This document shows, piece after piece, positions 44,445-53,038 of a stretch of 64,000 nt of DNA (within the stretch, counting starts at the first letter, position 1; every line of letters starts with the position of its first letter). The translations under genes were made by a program, and so were the position numbers. Origin of the DNA: Iodobacter fluviatilis (GTDB lineage: Bacteria > Pseudomonadota > Gammaproteobacteria > Burkholderiales > Chitinibacteraceae); NCBI RefSeq assembly GCF_900451195.1, contig NZ_UGHR01000003.1, positions 682,001-746,000 of the forward strand. Direction: 5' to 3'. The notes under the pieces were generated by a model. That model did not search any database. It was not told the origin of the DNA and was given only the letters and a program-made list of their open reading frames with translations.

Positions 44445-44968
44445 TCACCCCAAACTAAACGTCCCTTGTTTGCGCAGCTCGGTATAGCTGGCGGTGAAAT
44501 CGCGTTTGTAGTTCGGCCCTAGCAACGTCAGCCCTGCTAATAGACCATCGCTGACCCTGCGGCCACCCCGCTTCATCAGGCCCATTTCGACGGCGACGGC
44601 GGCTTGGCCTTGCGTTAAGTCGCGCAGGCGCTCGGTCAGGCCCAGTACGCCGTAGGCCGCTTCGACAGTCATTGGCAGGCAAACCGAATTGCTGCGCGTG
44701 TCTTTTAGGTACACAAAGCGGCCAACTGCATGTCGGCAATCGCATCCAGCATTTCATCATCGAGCACCAGCCGCCGCATTTTTCTGCGCTGCGCGTTGGC
44801 GGCGCGGTAGCGAGTCAGCGCATCACGGTCCGCTGCATAGCGAGAGCGCGCCAGCACCAGCCATTGCGTGGCTCGCTGGCTAGCTCGTTCGTCCTCGCTT
44901 GGCAACGTATCCCAAAAAGCTATATACACGGCGATAAAACGATGCGCTATCACCGAATCAACAACCAT
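44445..44968 (-). pseudogene. Conserved small protein gene broken by a frameshift
   Basis: Two overlapping reverse frames together give one protein of about 174 residues. The first (from 44968) ends LVLDDEMLDAIADMQ; the second continues VGRFVYLKDTRSNSVCLPM, then AYGVLGLTERLRDLTQG and LLGPNYKRDFTASY. Missing one base near 44725 explains the break. I recall similar conserved hypothetical proteins on mobile DNA but cannot name the family. It lies between hsdS and the HEPN-like gene. Confidence 0.6.
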
Positions 44969-45023
44969 TACGATGTATATCCACCAACGCTATGATTAAT
45001 AATGGCCACAAGCCCATACCCAT

Positions 45024-46322
45024 TTAAGCGACTTTCACCCGCCACTCACCCGTTAGCAGCTTTTGCATCAGGCCACGTTTCAGGGTTTGGTAGTGGGTTT
45101 GTTTGGTTCCAAGTACGTTCAGCTTCGCATCTGCACTTTCTAGAATGTCTGCAATCACATTTTGCTCAGCCATCGGCGGCGTAGGCACTAATAACTTTTT
45201 AAGATTGCCTGCATTGATATTTTGCTGCGCCCCACCTGCCGATTGGTGCAACATCAATTCTTTGCCTAGCGGCGAATTAAAATAGCGAGAGACAAAGTTA
45301 GCATTGACTAACCCATGCTTTGGTCGAGTAATCAACGTTGTGAATGTTTGAACATTGCCCATTCCAGCTGGAACTACACAAGAAACGCCTGGGTAACCTG
45401 TTCGCACAGTCAAAATATCGCCAGCTTTAACTCGCTTGTTTTTGTTCTTGGCATCAAACTCTTCCGAAATGTACAAAAGCTCAGAGGCATCAAGATAATC
45501 TTCTTTGATGTTCTGATTTCGTATCAGAGGTATGCCGTCAGGCACATAGTATTCTGTTGTTGATGTGGCAATACCCACGGTTACAGTCTCAGACAAAACC
45601 TCAAGGGGATAAACAGTCCAGCACGCAGGAATCTCGCCCAGCTCGGTTTGCTGAAATTCGGTGTGGGGGTGCCATTGGCCGTTGGCGTCTTGGGTGCCGA
45701 CGCCTTGGCTGAACAGGGTTTGCATCAGGCCGCGCTTGAGCGTGTTGGTCGCATCAATCTGCCGCGCAATTACGTCCAGCTTGTCGTCCACCGTACCCAA
45801 AATCGCTGCGATTTTTTCTTGTTCGGGGAGCGTGGGAAGCCTAATAACAAAATCACGCAAAACCTCAAGACGAATTCCTTTAACCGTAGAGCCTGTCCCT
45901 GCTGCCTCAATTAACTCGGCGTTCGCTTGAAACCAGTAGAACAGATATTTTTTGCTCAAATCCGACTTTGGAAAAATTGCTTTCAAATCTTGATTGATTG
46001 CTACGTCGCAATTAAAAAAAGCTACTTTTCCCAAGGCCATTCGAGTCGGCGTTATCAATGTTCCCGCTGGGACAATACGCGTTGCACTAGCTTTGACCGC
46101 TGCTGCAGAAATGTAATCAACCGTTTTTGATAAACGAGTTCCAACAAAATCTTTAACACTCGCCCAAGGAATATCGCCATTCCAATATTCAGCGACTTCC
46201 TTTGAAGGCGTGCCACCACCAACGATAGTCTCGACACTTTCGCCTAAAGTTAATGCGCGCCAATCTTCAGGAATCCACCCAATCGCCGTTTCTTTATATC
46301 CCTCCTTGCCGACTACGCTCAT
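45024..46322 (-). CDS. hsdS: Type I restriction enzyme, S (specificity) subunit
   Basis: The 432-residue protein has two target-recognition domains, each starting with an IPxxW block (AIGWIPEDWRALTLGE; LGEIPACWTVYPLEVL), each followed by a conserved helix (PEQEKIAAILGTVDDKLDVI; AEQNVIADILESADAKLNVL). The two halves each read a part of a split DNA target. The length is usual. It lies 64 bp downstream of hsdM and is probably cotranscribed. The specificity cannot be predicted from the sequence. Confidence 0.92.
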   Translation of the reverse strand: MSVVGKEGYKETAIGWIPEDWRALTLGESVETIVGGGTPSKEVAEYWNGDIPWASVKDFVGTRLSKTVDYISAAAVKASATRIVPAGTLITPTRMALGKVAFFNCDVAINQDLKAIFPKSDLSKKYLFYWFQANAELIEAAGTGSTVKGIRLEVLRDFVIRLPTLPEQEKIAAILGTVDDKLDVIARQIDATNTLKRGLMQTLFSQGVGTQDANGQWHPHTEFQQTELGEIPACWTVYPLEVLSETVTVGIATSTTEYYVPDGIPLIRNQNIKEDYLDASELLYISEEFDAKNKNKRVKAGDILTVRTGYPGVSCVVPAGMGNVQTFTTLITRPKHGLVNANFVSRYFNSPLGKELMLHQSAGGAQQNINAGNLKKLLVPTPPMAEQNVIADILESADAKLNVLGTKQTHYQTLKRGLMQKLLTGEWRVKVA

Positions 46323-46386
46323 TGGAATACCTCATAGGTATTACCTTGCAGGCCAAACTTAAAAATAGCTACAGACCGATACCGCA

Positions 46387-48000
46387 TCACTTCACCTCAT
46401 CCAGCAAACCCAGCTCAGCCAGATAGCTATTCAGGCGTTCGTCAATGGCGGCTTCGTCATCGGCCAGTGCGGCTAGCTGGGTCAGCGTGGCCGGTACATC
46501 CACCACGTCTTCCACTTCGCCGGTGTCGATATAGCGAGCGATATTCAGATTACCGTCATTGCCACGAATTTCGGTCAGCGGCACGACGCGGCAGTAATGG
46601 TCGACTTCGGTTTGCGATGTAAACGCGGCCTTGTGCGTAGTGCTGATGCGCTCGATATCTTGGTCACGCAGGCTGTTTTGCGCTTTGCCCTCAGCGAAAT
46701 CGGCGCTGGCGTCGATGATGATGACTTTATCTTTCAGCGCGGCGGGTTTGGCTTTGTTCAACACCAACAGGCAGGCGGGAATGCCGGTGTTGTAAAACAG
46801 CGCGGATGGCAAGCCGATGATAGCTTCAATCAAATCGCCCTGATGGCCGCCGCTGGCTGCGTCCGTGCCAAACATCAAGCCTTCGCGGATTTTGCCTTCT
46901 TCACCGCTGCGGAACAGCACACCATGTGGCAGTACGACGCACATGCGGCCATTGTCTTTCAAGCTGGCGAGCATGTGCTGCACAAAGGCCAAATCGGCAT
47001 AGCCACGCGGTGGCACGCCATAGACAAAGCGGCCATACGGGTCGCTAACCTGTTTGTAATTGGGCGACTTGGCTTTGACGCCATTTTCGCTTTCCGCTTC
47101 GGCGGCTAGCTCCAGCGGTGCCCACCATGCCTTGGCCGAAAATGGCGGGTTGGCAATCACGCGATCAAAAGTGCGCAGGTAAGTGCCATTCAAGTGCTTG
47201 GGGTCGACGAGCGTATCGCCCTTGGCAATGCCGTCGACGCTCATGTTGTGCAGGTAAAGATTAAGCTTGGCAATTGCCCACGTACCAAGGTTTTTCTCTT
47301 GGCCAAACAGCAGTACATTGGGCTTGCCCATCACCAAGCCATTGGGCTGTGCAGCAACGTGGTGCGCGCTTTCAACCAACATCCCGCCACTGCCGCAAGT
47401 GGGGTCATACACATGCTGCCCAGCCTGCGGGTCGAGAATGTTCACCAGTAATTGCACCACGCCCTTGGGCGTGTAGAACTCGCCGCCTTTTTTACCCGCG
47501 TCGTCGGCAAATTGCTTAATCAGGTATTCGTAAGCGTCGCCAAGCATATCGGCTTTATACAGGTCGTCGTTGCCGAGTTTGTATTGGTTAAAGTGGCGCA
47601 AGAGGCGCTGCAATACATGGTCGGACAACTTTTGCTTGTCGCCGTATTGGGTGGCGGTGAGCACGTATTGCAGCTCTGAGTTGTACCCCTCAATCGCGTG
47701 GAAGGCTTTATCCAGCACTTCGCCCAGGTTTTCGGTCTGGCTAATTAAAGAAGGCCAGCGGGCATCAATCGGAAATGCGCCGTGTTTTTCTTGCACTTCG
47801 TCCTCGGCATCTCTGCCTGACAAACCTTCCGCCGCCACTAAGGCACGCACGCGCTCTTCAAACACATCGTTAAAGCGTTTCAGAAACAAGAGGCCAAAAA
47901 TATAGTTTTTGAAATCAGACGAATCAATCGAGCCGCGCAGAATATTGGCCGATTCCCACAGCCAGGATTCCAGGTTTTCTAACGTTAACTTTTCAGACAT
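46387..48000 (-). CDS. hsdM: Type I restriction enzyme, M (DNA adenine methylase) subunit
   Basis: The 537-residue product has the N-terminal HsdM helical domain ([17 protein letters not shown]), a conserved [16 protein letters not shown] stretch, the SAM-binding [13 protein letters not shown] and the catalytic VIANPPFS (NPPF) of N6-adenine methylases. With HsdS it methylates adenines in the target. It is the first gene of the RM operon. The gap 48001-48306 upstream has no gene and probably holds the promoter. Confidence 0.93.
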   Translation of the reverse strand: MSEKLTLENLESWLWESANILRGSIDSSDFKNYIFGLLFLKRFNDVFEERVRALVAAEGLSGRDAEDEVQEKHGAFPIDARWPSLISQTENLGEVLDKAFHAIEGYNSELQYVLTATQYGDKQKLSDHVLQRLLRHFNQYKLGNDDLYKADMLGDAYEYLIKQFADDAGKKGGEFYTPKGVVQLLVNILDPQAGQHVYDPTCGSGGMLVESAHHVAAQPNGLVMGKPNVLLFGQEKNLGTWAIAKLNLYLHNMSVDGIAKGDTLVDPKHLNGTYLRTFDRVIANPPFSAKAWWAPLELAAEAESENGVKAKSPNYKQVSDPYGRFVYGVPPRGYADLAFVQHMLASLKDNGRMCVVLPHGVLFRSGEEGKIREGLMFGTDAASGGHQGDLIEAIIGLPSALFYNTGIPACLLVLNKAKPAALKDKVIIIDASADFAEGKAQNSLRDQDIERISTTHKAAFTSQTEVDHYCRVVPLTEIRGNDGNLNIARYIDTGEVEDVVDVPATLTQLAALADDEAAIDERLNSYLAELGLLDEVK

Positions 48001-48306
48001 GGATCACTTTGCAGAATGTATAACAAGCCGCCCCGCGCAGCGCGCTGAGCGTAAAAATGGGTGGTCAGCACGATGCTGACGCGAAGGCGACATGTTAATG
48101 GATTGGGTGGTATACGGGGTGAAGATTAAAGGATTTTGTAACTTATCTTTGAGCAAACAATTGCACGAAGGATGGCTAGCATTGAATACTTCACTACCCG
48201 CCGTTTTCTTTTCGCTAAAGCTGACACCTAGGGGCTAGAGGGGTAGTTGCGAGAAGAGCGCTCGAGGACTCAAGCGCTTCTAGCTAAGCAATTTTGAAGG
48301 GAAGTT
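48001..48306. promoter_or_regulatory. Upstream region of the hsd operon
   Basis: About 300 bp without a gene, which should contain the hsdM promoter. I see no clear -35/-10 pair or operator that I can defend. A GC-rich hairpin-like CCCCGCGCAGCGCGC is near 48033. Confidence 0.35.
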
Positions 48307-48798
48307 TTAGTTTGACTGCAGCCAGCCTGTTAGATGGCGAGCAGGGACGCAATGTTCTGTGTCTGAGCTTCGATTCTGATTTCTAACTATTATGTAATCT
48401 TTTGTCTGCTGAGCATGCAGCAGGACTGCGTATACAGCAGCTAAATCATAAGAATCACTCTGGGTTGTAACGCCCTCCAGAACGCAGACGACATGCTTGC
48501 CACAAACATTAAAGTTAGCAGCATACCCCTGTGAAACATCAAGCGTATCAAGAAGTCCGTCGTAAAAGCTGCGCACGTGACAATGTTGCGACATCGTATC
48601 GGAATAGACAAACATCTGATTTGTAATTTTATGGTAAACAGAAAACACATCTGGAGAGCCTATCAAGATACTGCCTGTCGCAACATAGAAGTTATACAAC
48701 AGCTCACCGATAGAGAGCTCAGCTAGGCCATCAATAGAACTTTGGGGCAAGAGGTTCTTACCCTGCTCTGCTGAAAAGCTATTTTCTTGTTGATTCAT
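48307..48798 (-). CDS. Hypothetical protein
   Basis: The 163-residue product is not recognised. It has a predicted mixed fold with a central stretch (FNVCGKHVVCVLEGVTTQS) and no transmembrane segment. It faces the XRE gene at 48983 across a shared 184-bp region that holds an inverted repeat, so the small regulator may control both. Confidence 0.5.
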   Translation of the reverse strand: MNQQENSFSAEQGKNLLPQSSIDGLAELSIGELLYNFYVATGSILIGSPDVFSVYHKITNQMFVYSDTMSQHCHVRSFYDGLLDTLDVSQGYAANFNVCGKHVVCVLEGVTTQSDSYDLAAVYAVLLHAQQTKDYIIVRNQNRSSDTEHCVPARHLTGWLQSN

Positions 48799-48887
48799 TA
48801 TGGGTCCTTAGAACTTATCTCAAACAGCGTATAAACGGCATTAGGGCCAGAAGGAAGGCTGCACTTAACTGACATAAATGCAATTTC

Positions 48888-48938
48888 TTGATATACGCAT
48901 TGAATATTCGATTATAGAATAGTCTATTTTGGACTATT
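48888..48938. promoter_or_regulatory. Promoter and operator of the XRE gene
   Basis: TTGATA (48888-48893) and TATAGA (48913-48918) form a possible promoter with 19-bp spacing. Overlapping its -10 end, AATAGTC (48918-48924) and GACTATT (48932-48938) are perfect inverted arms, a likely autoregulatory site for the HTH protein. Confidence 0.6.
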
Positions 48939-48982
48939 TTTAAACAACCTTCAAGCTATCGGCTATCCAAAAGGGACGGCTG

Positions 48983-49228
48983 ATGCAAAAGACTATCTAC
49001 ACGACGGAATACGCAGCATTCCTTGAAGCACTTCGTCGCGCACGAGAACAATCTGGTCTGACCCAAATAGAATTTGCTGCCCGGCTGAACGTTACTCAAT
49101 CGTTTGTGAGTAAGTGCGAGCGAGGAGAAAGGCGGCTAGATATTGTTGAACTCCGTCACTGGTGTACGGCGTTGGGTATTACACTAATTCAGTTTTCGTC
49201 AACCTACGACGAAATGTGTAAAAAATAG
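48983..49228 (+). CDS. Small XRE-family HTH regulator
   Basis: The 81-residue protein is a single helix-turn-helix domain (FLEALRRAREQSGLTQIEFA, then ARLNVTQSFVSKCERGERRL). Such minimal XRE proteins act as C-proteins of RM systems, antitoxins or island regulators. It is near the hsd operon and divergent from the unknown gene at 48307. The sequence upstream contains its probable operator. It may time expression of restriction, but no C-box has been proven. Confidence 0.8.
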   Translation: MQKTIYTTEYAAFLEALRRAREQSGLTQIEFAARLNVTQSFVSKCERGERRLDIVELRHWCTALGITLIQFSSTYDEMCKK

Positions 49229-49244
49229 CCTTACTTAAATGCAT

Positions 49245-49376
49245 GGTAACCCCTCTATTGTAAGCCCCAAGCCATTGCGTTGCTGTTTCTTGCACTTCAG
49301 TAAGACTTTCAAGATCATCGCAAGCCAGCTATTCATAACGCACAGTTCGGTTATAACGTTCAATATATGCATTCTC
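49245..49376 (-). mobile_element. IS3 element remnant (terminal repeat joined to orfB end)
   Basis: GGTAACCCCTCTATTGTAAGC at the left resembles the IS3 right terminus, followed by reverse orfB sequence (AAGCCATTGCGTTGCTGTTTC). At the codon that is TAA in the copy at 6544 this fragment has CAA. Similarity ends near 49376. Confidence 0.75.
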
Positions 49377-49710
49377 TTGTGACTTCAGCAGGCCTACCTT
49401 AAAGACTACGTCATCCCAATCAATGGTGGATTTATCTACCTAGAATTGCGGATTTTTCGCGACGTAACCAGTCGCGTATAGCGTTTTAGCCAGATCGGCA
49501 ATCCTGAATTTACGCTCAGTGAGCTCTCAATCCCTTGCAAAACTACTAAGTCGTTATCGTTTAAATAATGCTGTGCCTTAAATTCCTCAACAGCTTGCGG
49601 GGCCCTCAGCATAGGGCACACATGTGGCGATTCAAAATGACTGCACGTATACATAAGGTCTGAGGGGGTAGTGGCCTATCAGGTAAGGAGTGCTCAGTGT
49701 TAAAATGGAG
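49377..49710. other. Non-coding stretch before the island ttcA
   Basis: About 330 bp in which I recognise no gene. Short reverse frames here look like random or decayed coding sequence. Confidence 0.4.
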
Positions 49711-49726
49711 TTAATTTGTAAATTAA
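49711..49726. promoter_or_regulatory. Palindrome upstream of island ttcA
   Basis: TTAATTTGTAAATTAA is a perfect inverted repeat (7-bp arms, GT centre) 38 bp before the island ttcA start. It may be an operator, or part of an AT-rich promoter. Confidence 0.4.
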
Positions 49727-49764
49727 CCTGCCCGCCAATGGCGATGTATAAGAGAGAAGTTTTA

Positions 49765-50676
49765 ATGAGTAAAGCCGCAGAAATACGTAAAAACCTAATT
49801 CGAAGGCACGTTAGCAAAGCGATTGCTGACTTCGCCATGATCGAAGAAGGCGACAAAATTATGGCGTGCATATCGGGAGGCAAAGATTCTTTCGTTATGC
49901 TGGATACATTGCTGCATTTGCAGCGCGTAGCGCCGATTAATTTTGAAGTGGTCGCGGTGAATTTGGATCAGAAGCAACCCGGGTTTCCTGAGCATGTGCT
50001 GCCTGATTACTTTAACGAGAAAAGTATCGATTATTTCATCATCGATAAAGATACCTATTCAGTCGTAAAAGAAAAAGTTCCAGAAGGTAAAACAACGTGT
50101 TCGCTCTGCTCAAGACTTCGCCGAGGCACTCTGTATGGCTTTGCTGAAGAGATCGGCGCGACCAAGATTGCGCTTGGGCACCATATGGATGACATTGTGG
50201 AAACTTTGTTTTTGAATATGTTCTTCCAAGCCAAGCTTAAGGCAATGCCGCCCAAGCTACTTGCGGACGACAAGCGCAATATCGTGATTCGGCCCCTAGC
50301 TTATTGTCGTGAGAAGGATGTCGCTAAGGTCGCTGCTGATCTAAATGTACCTATCATTCCTTGTAATCTTTGCGGCTCTCAAGAAAATCTGCAGCGGAAA
50401 AAAATTAAACAGATGATTTCTGACTGGGATGCTCTTGGTTCTAACTATGTCGAGAATATTTTTCATAGCATCCAAAATATTAGTCCTTCGCAACTTGCCG
50501 ATACGAATCAATTCGACTTCGTGAATTTGTCCGTTGATCGCTCTACTGAGAAGCAGGAACACGAATTCGGAGGGGTAGAGGTATCGGCTTGTAGTAGCAC
50601 TCTCCCATTTGAGGGGAGTGCATCAAAATTTGTAAAGATTCATCCGGTTAAATTTGACGTTTTGGAGGCCAAATGA
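49765..50676 (+). CDS. ttcA: Island-borne complete TtcA-family tRNA 2-thiocytidine synthetase
   Basis: The 303-residue product is a full TtcA homologue: PP-loop SGGKDS (residues 37-42), Fe-S cysteines in [12 protein letters not shown] (Cys112, Cys115) and PCNLCGSQ (Cys200, Cys203), and [17 protein letters not shown]. It adenylates C32 of tRNA and exchanges the oxygen for sulfur. It is clearly related to, but differs at many positions from, the host copy split at 6912 and 50802, so it is a divergent homologue, not a duplicate. A tail of about 45 residues after [14 protein letters not shown] is not seen in the host copy. It most likely restores the function lost by the island's own insertion. 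I chose ATG 49765; ATG 49744 is also possible. Confidence 0.9.
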   Translation: MSKAAEIRKNLIRRHVSKAIADFAMIEEGDKIMACISGGKDSFVMLDTLLHLQRVAPINFEVVAVNLDQKQPGFPEHVLPDYFNEKSIDYFIIDKDTYSVVKEKVPEGKTTCSLCSRLRRGTLYGFAEEIGATKIALGHHMDDIVETLFLNMFFQAKLKAMPPKLLADDKRNIVIRPLAYCREKDVAKVAADLNVPIIPCNLCGSQENLQRKKIKQMISDWDALGSNYVENIFHSIQNISPSQLADTNQFDFVNLSVDRSTEKQEHEFGGVEVSACSSTLPFEGSASKFVKIHPVKFDVLEAK

Positions 50677-51584
50677 CCCTTAATTTAGCTTCGGAAACGA
50701 TTTTCTTTACGATCTTCTCGTGTTTCGTAAAGGTTTATTCGGATATATGCCTCGCTTTTGCTAGGTTTGTCTCGTTATTGCAGCGTTTTTATCGCCTATA
50801 CGGGAAGGACAGCTATACCATGCTGGATATCTTACTGGGCTTGCAAAAATCTGCGCCGATTAATTTTAGTATCGTTGCGGTTAATCTGGATCAGAAGCAG
50901 CCGGGCTTTCCAGAGGAAATCTTGCCGACGTATCTGGCTGGCATTGGTGTTGATTACCGGATTATCGAAGAAGATACCTACAGCATCGTCACCCGGGTGA
51001 TTGAAGAAGGCAAAACCACCTGTAGCCTGTGTTCACGGCTGCGCCGTGGCATTTTGTATCGCGTAGCGGAGGAGATTGGTGCGACTAAGATTGCGCTAGG
51101 CCATCATCGTGACGATATCCTCAGTACGCTCTTCTTAAATATGTTTTACGGTGGCAAGCTGAAAGGCATGCCGCCTAAGCTGGTGTCGGATAATGGTAAG
51201 CATGTGGTGATCCGCCCGCTGGCTTATTGTAAAGAAAAAGACATTATTCGTTACGCCGATGCCCGTGAATTTCCTATTATCCCTTGTAATTTATGCGGCT
51301 CTCAGCCCAATTTACAGCGGCAGATTATTGCCGACATGCTGCGCGATTGGGATAAGCGCTTCCCTGGCCGCCTAGAAACCATGTTTACCGCCATGTGCAA
51401 TGTAGTGCCTTCGCATCTGGCAGATCCCAAGCGTTATGACTTTGCCAATATCAAGGCCGACGGCCAGCCGCGTGATGACGGCGATAAGGCTTTTGATAAG
51501 GAAGTATTTAGCGATCCGGCCCGCATTTCGATTATGGACAGCCGTAAGCCAGTCCAGGTTGAAGCTGCTTGTGGAGATGCATAA
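50673..51584 (+). pseudogene. ttcA: ttcA 3' fragment fused to an island-encoded N-terminus
   Basis: From 50802 the frame encodes host TtcA from [16 protein letters not shown] to the end, with CSLC, PCNLCG and GHHRDD intact. The island end supplies a new 43-residue N-terminus ([20 protein letters not shown], and so on), mildly hydrophobic, replacing the first 50 host residues. The ATG overlaps the stop of the island ttcA (ATGA), so coupled translation is possible. The PP-loop reads LYGKDS instead of SGGKDS, so ATP binding is probably lost and the product inactive, if made. Confidence 0.85.
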
Positions 51585-52366
51585 TGCTGGGTAGACGCAC
51601 TCCCCGCCGTGGTGGCGATGAAATTATGATCGATGTTTCTGAGTCGCAAGGTATTCGTAAACTGCATTTCGGTGCAGACGATACGCAAAGCGCGATGCGG
51701 GTATCTGATCCGAATGAAATGATTCTTTCCTATTCGCGCTGCATGTTTGGCTATTTATTATTTACCGAGCTGCCTAAAACAGCGCTTTTGATCGGCTTAG
51801 GTGGCGGATCGATTGCCAAATGGGTGCATCACAAGCTAGTCGATACTAAGCTGACCTGCGCCGAGCTGCACCCGCAGGTGATTTCGGTGGCGCGCTCAAT
51901 GTTTTGTCTGCCGCCTGATGATGATCGACTTGAAGTGTTGTGCACAGATGGTGCTGCCTATGTCTACAATATGGCAGAGGATTCAAGCGATTTGATTATG
52001 ATGGATGCTTACTCGGCGACAGGCATTGCAGAGCCGCTCGCCACCGTTGATTTTTTCAATGCGTGCAAGCAAAGGCTGACCAATAGTGGTGTGCTGGCGG
52101 TGAATTTATGGGGGGCCGATCGTCGCTTTAACCATTATTTAGAACGCCTTGGAGAAGTTTTTGAAGGGCGGGTGCTGTGTTTACCTGCAAGGCAGAAGGG
52201 AAACGTGATTGCTTTTGCTTTTTGTTCGGGGCAGGGCAACCCAACTTGGGACAAGCTGGCAGAGCGTGCCAAAGTGCTTGAAACCCAGCTGGGGCTTGAG
52301 TTCCCAGAGTTTGTGAGTGATCTGTCCCGGATGAATCCGCACAATGACAGAAAACTATTTATATAA
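51584..52366 (+). CDS. Spermidine-synthase-like methyltransferase-fold protein
   Basis: The 260-residue product has the Rossmann fold of the SpeE family: LIGLGGGSIAKWVHHKL for the cofactor, CAELHPQVISVA with the acidic residue at the end of the second strand, and MMDAYSATGIAEPL. Members are aminopropyltransferases, but many such stand-alone proteins have no known substrate and lack full polyamine-binding residues. The ATG shares bases with the ttcA stop (TAATG), so in the unbroken genome ttcA and this gene were translationally coupled; the island has kept this junction. Confidence 0.75.
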   Translation: MLGRRTPRRGGDEIMIDVSESQGIRKLHFGADDTQSAMRVSDPNEMILSYSRCMFGYLLFTELPKTALLIGLGGGSIAKWVHHKLVDTKLTCAELHPQVISVARSMFCLPPDDDRLEVLCTDGAAYVYNMAEDSSDLIMMDAYSATGIAEPLATVDFFNACKQRLTNSGVLAVNLWGADRRFNHYLERLGEVFEGRVLCLPARQKGNVIAFAFCSGQGNPTWDKLAERAKVLETQLGLEFPEFVSDLSRMNPHNDRKLFI

Positions 52367-52465
52367 ATTCTGCGATTAACTTCCAGTTTGCGAGCAATAC
52401 CTGTTTCCAAGCAGGGTAGGATGTGGAAAAATCGAGTTAACTAAGCAATTTACGCAGGTAAGGAT

Positions 52466-52981
52466 ATGCTCGATCGTGATGGCTATCGGCCTAACGTCGG
52501 CATCATCATCATCAACCGGCAAAACCAGGTGTTCTGGGGTAAACGAGTGCGAGAGCATTCGTGGCAGTTTCCGCAAGGCGGTATTAAACAGGGTGAAACA
52601 CCCGAACAGGCGATGTATCGCGAGCTGATGGAAGAAGTCGGATTAGGCCCTCAGCATGTTGAAATCATTGGCCGCACAAGGGACTGGTTGAAGTACGATG
52701 TGCCGACAAACTGGGTTCGCCGCGAATGGCGCGGTACGTACCGGGGGCAGAAGCAAATTTGGTTTTTGCTTCGCCTGACAGGGCACGATTCTGATGTGTG
52801 CTTGCGCCGCACTACGCATCCGGAATTTGATGCGTGGCGCTGGACAGAATATTGGTCACCTCTGGATTCGGTGATTGAATTCAAGCGTACGGTGTATGAA
52901 TCTGCCCTTTTTGAACTGACGCGTTTCTTTGAAGAAGCACCTGAGCGTGTGGCTCGCGCCATGCGTTTTTCAGGCCACTAG
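52466..52981 (+). CDS. rppH: RNA pyrophosphohydrolase RppH
   Basis: The 171-residue protein starts [19 protein letters not shown] and has a complete Nudix box at residues 38-60 ([20 protein letters not shown] then VGL). It removes pyrophosphate from the 5' end of triphosphorylated mRNA and so starts RNase E-dependent decay. Further family marks are [16 protein letters not shown] and FDAWRW. The length is normal. It has its own leader and lies between the spermidine-synthase-like gene and pilS on the plus strand. Confidence 0.93.
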   Translation: MLDRDGYRPNVGIIIINRQNQVFWGKRVREHSWQFPQGGIKQGETPEQAMYRELMEEVGLGPQHVEIIGRTRDWLKYDVPTNWVRREWRGTYRGQKQIWFLLRLTGHDSDVCLRRTTHPEFDAWRWTEYWSPLDSVIEFKRTVYESALFELTRFFEEAPERVARAMRFSGH

Positions 52982-52992
52982 TGCTTACCCAA

Positions 52993-53021
52993 CGCGGGCT
53001 AAGGTTTTTTCTTAGTCCGCG
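52993..53021 (+). terminator. Stem-loop after rppH
   Basis: CGCGGGCTAAG pairs with CTTAGTCCGCG (one G-T pair) around a T-rich loop. It directly follows rppH and ends 17 bp before pilS; there is no trailing T-run. Confidence 0.5.
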
Positions 53022-53038
53022 TATCTCCCTCCGCTCTC

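Larger units (their letters stand above)
7068..50801 (+). mobile_element. GInt-like genomic island of about 43.7 kb integrated in ttcA
   Basis: The borders are defined by the two halves of ttcA: GGT GGT AAA ends at 7067 and GGG AAG GAC resumes at 50802, leaving an imperfect 6-bp duplication of the Gly-Lys codons (GGTAAA/GGGAAG). The outermost island sequences are weakly inverted: TGTAGCCAATAA at 7069-7080 and, reversed, TATAGGCGATAA at 50789-50800. At the left end lies a four-gene recombinase operon (7144-12831) transcribed inward. At the right end lies an intact ttcA homologue, then about 125 bp of AT-rich DNA. This matches the described GInt plan of ginABCD, cargo and short AT-rich end. No conjugation or phage morphogenesis genes were found. 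Border precision is about 6 bp. Confidence 0.85.

Noticed and set aside
48307..49228. Toxin-antitoxin pair formed by the unknown gene and the XRE gene
   Set aside because: The genes are divergent and the 163-residue protein has no toxin motif, so a TA call is not supported.
49436..49654. Small reverse frame in the decayed region before the island ttcA
   Set aside because: The translated sequence gives no recognisable family and spans likely frameshifts.
7068..50801. Prophage or conjugative element
   Set aside because: There are no capsid, terminase, tail-assembly, relaxase or mating-pair genes. The vgrG-rhs module belongs to T6SS and is not a phage tail.
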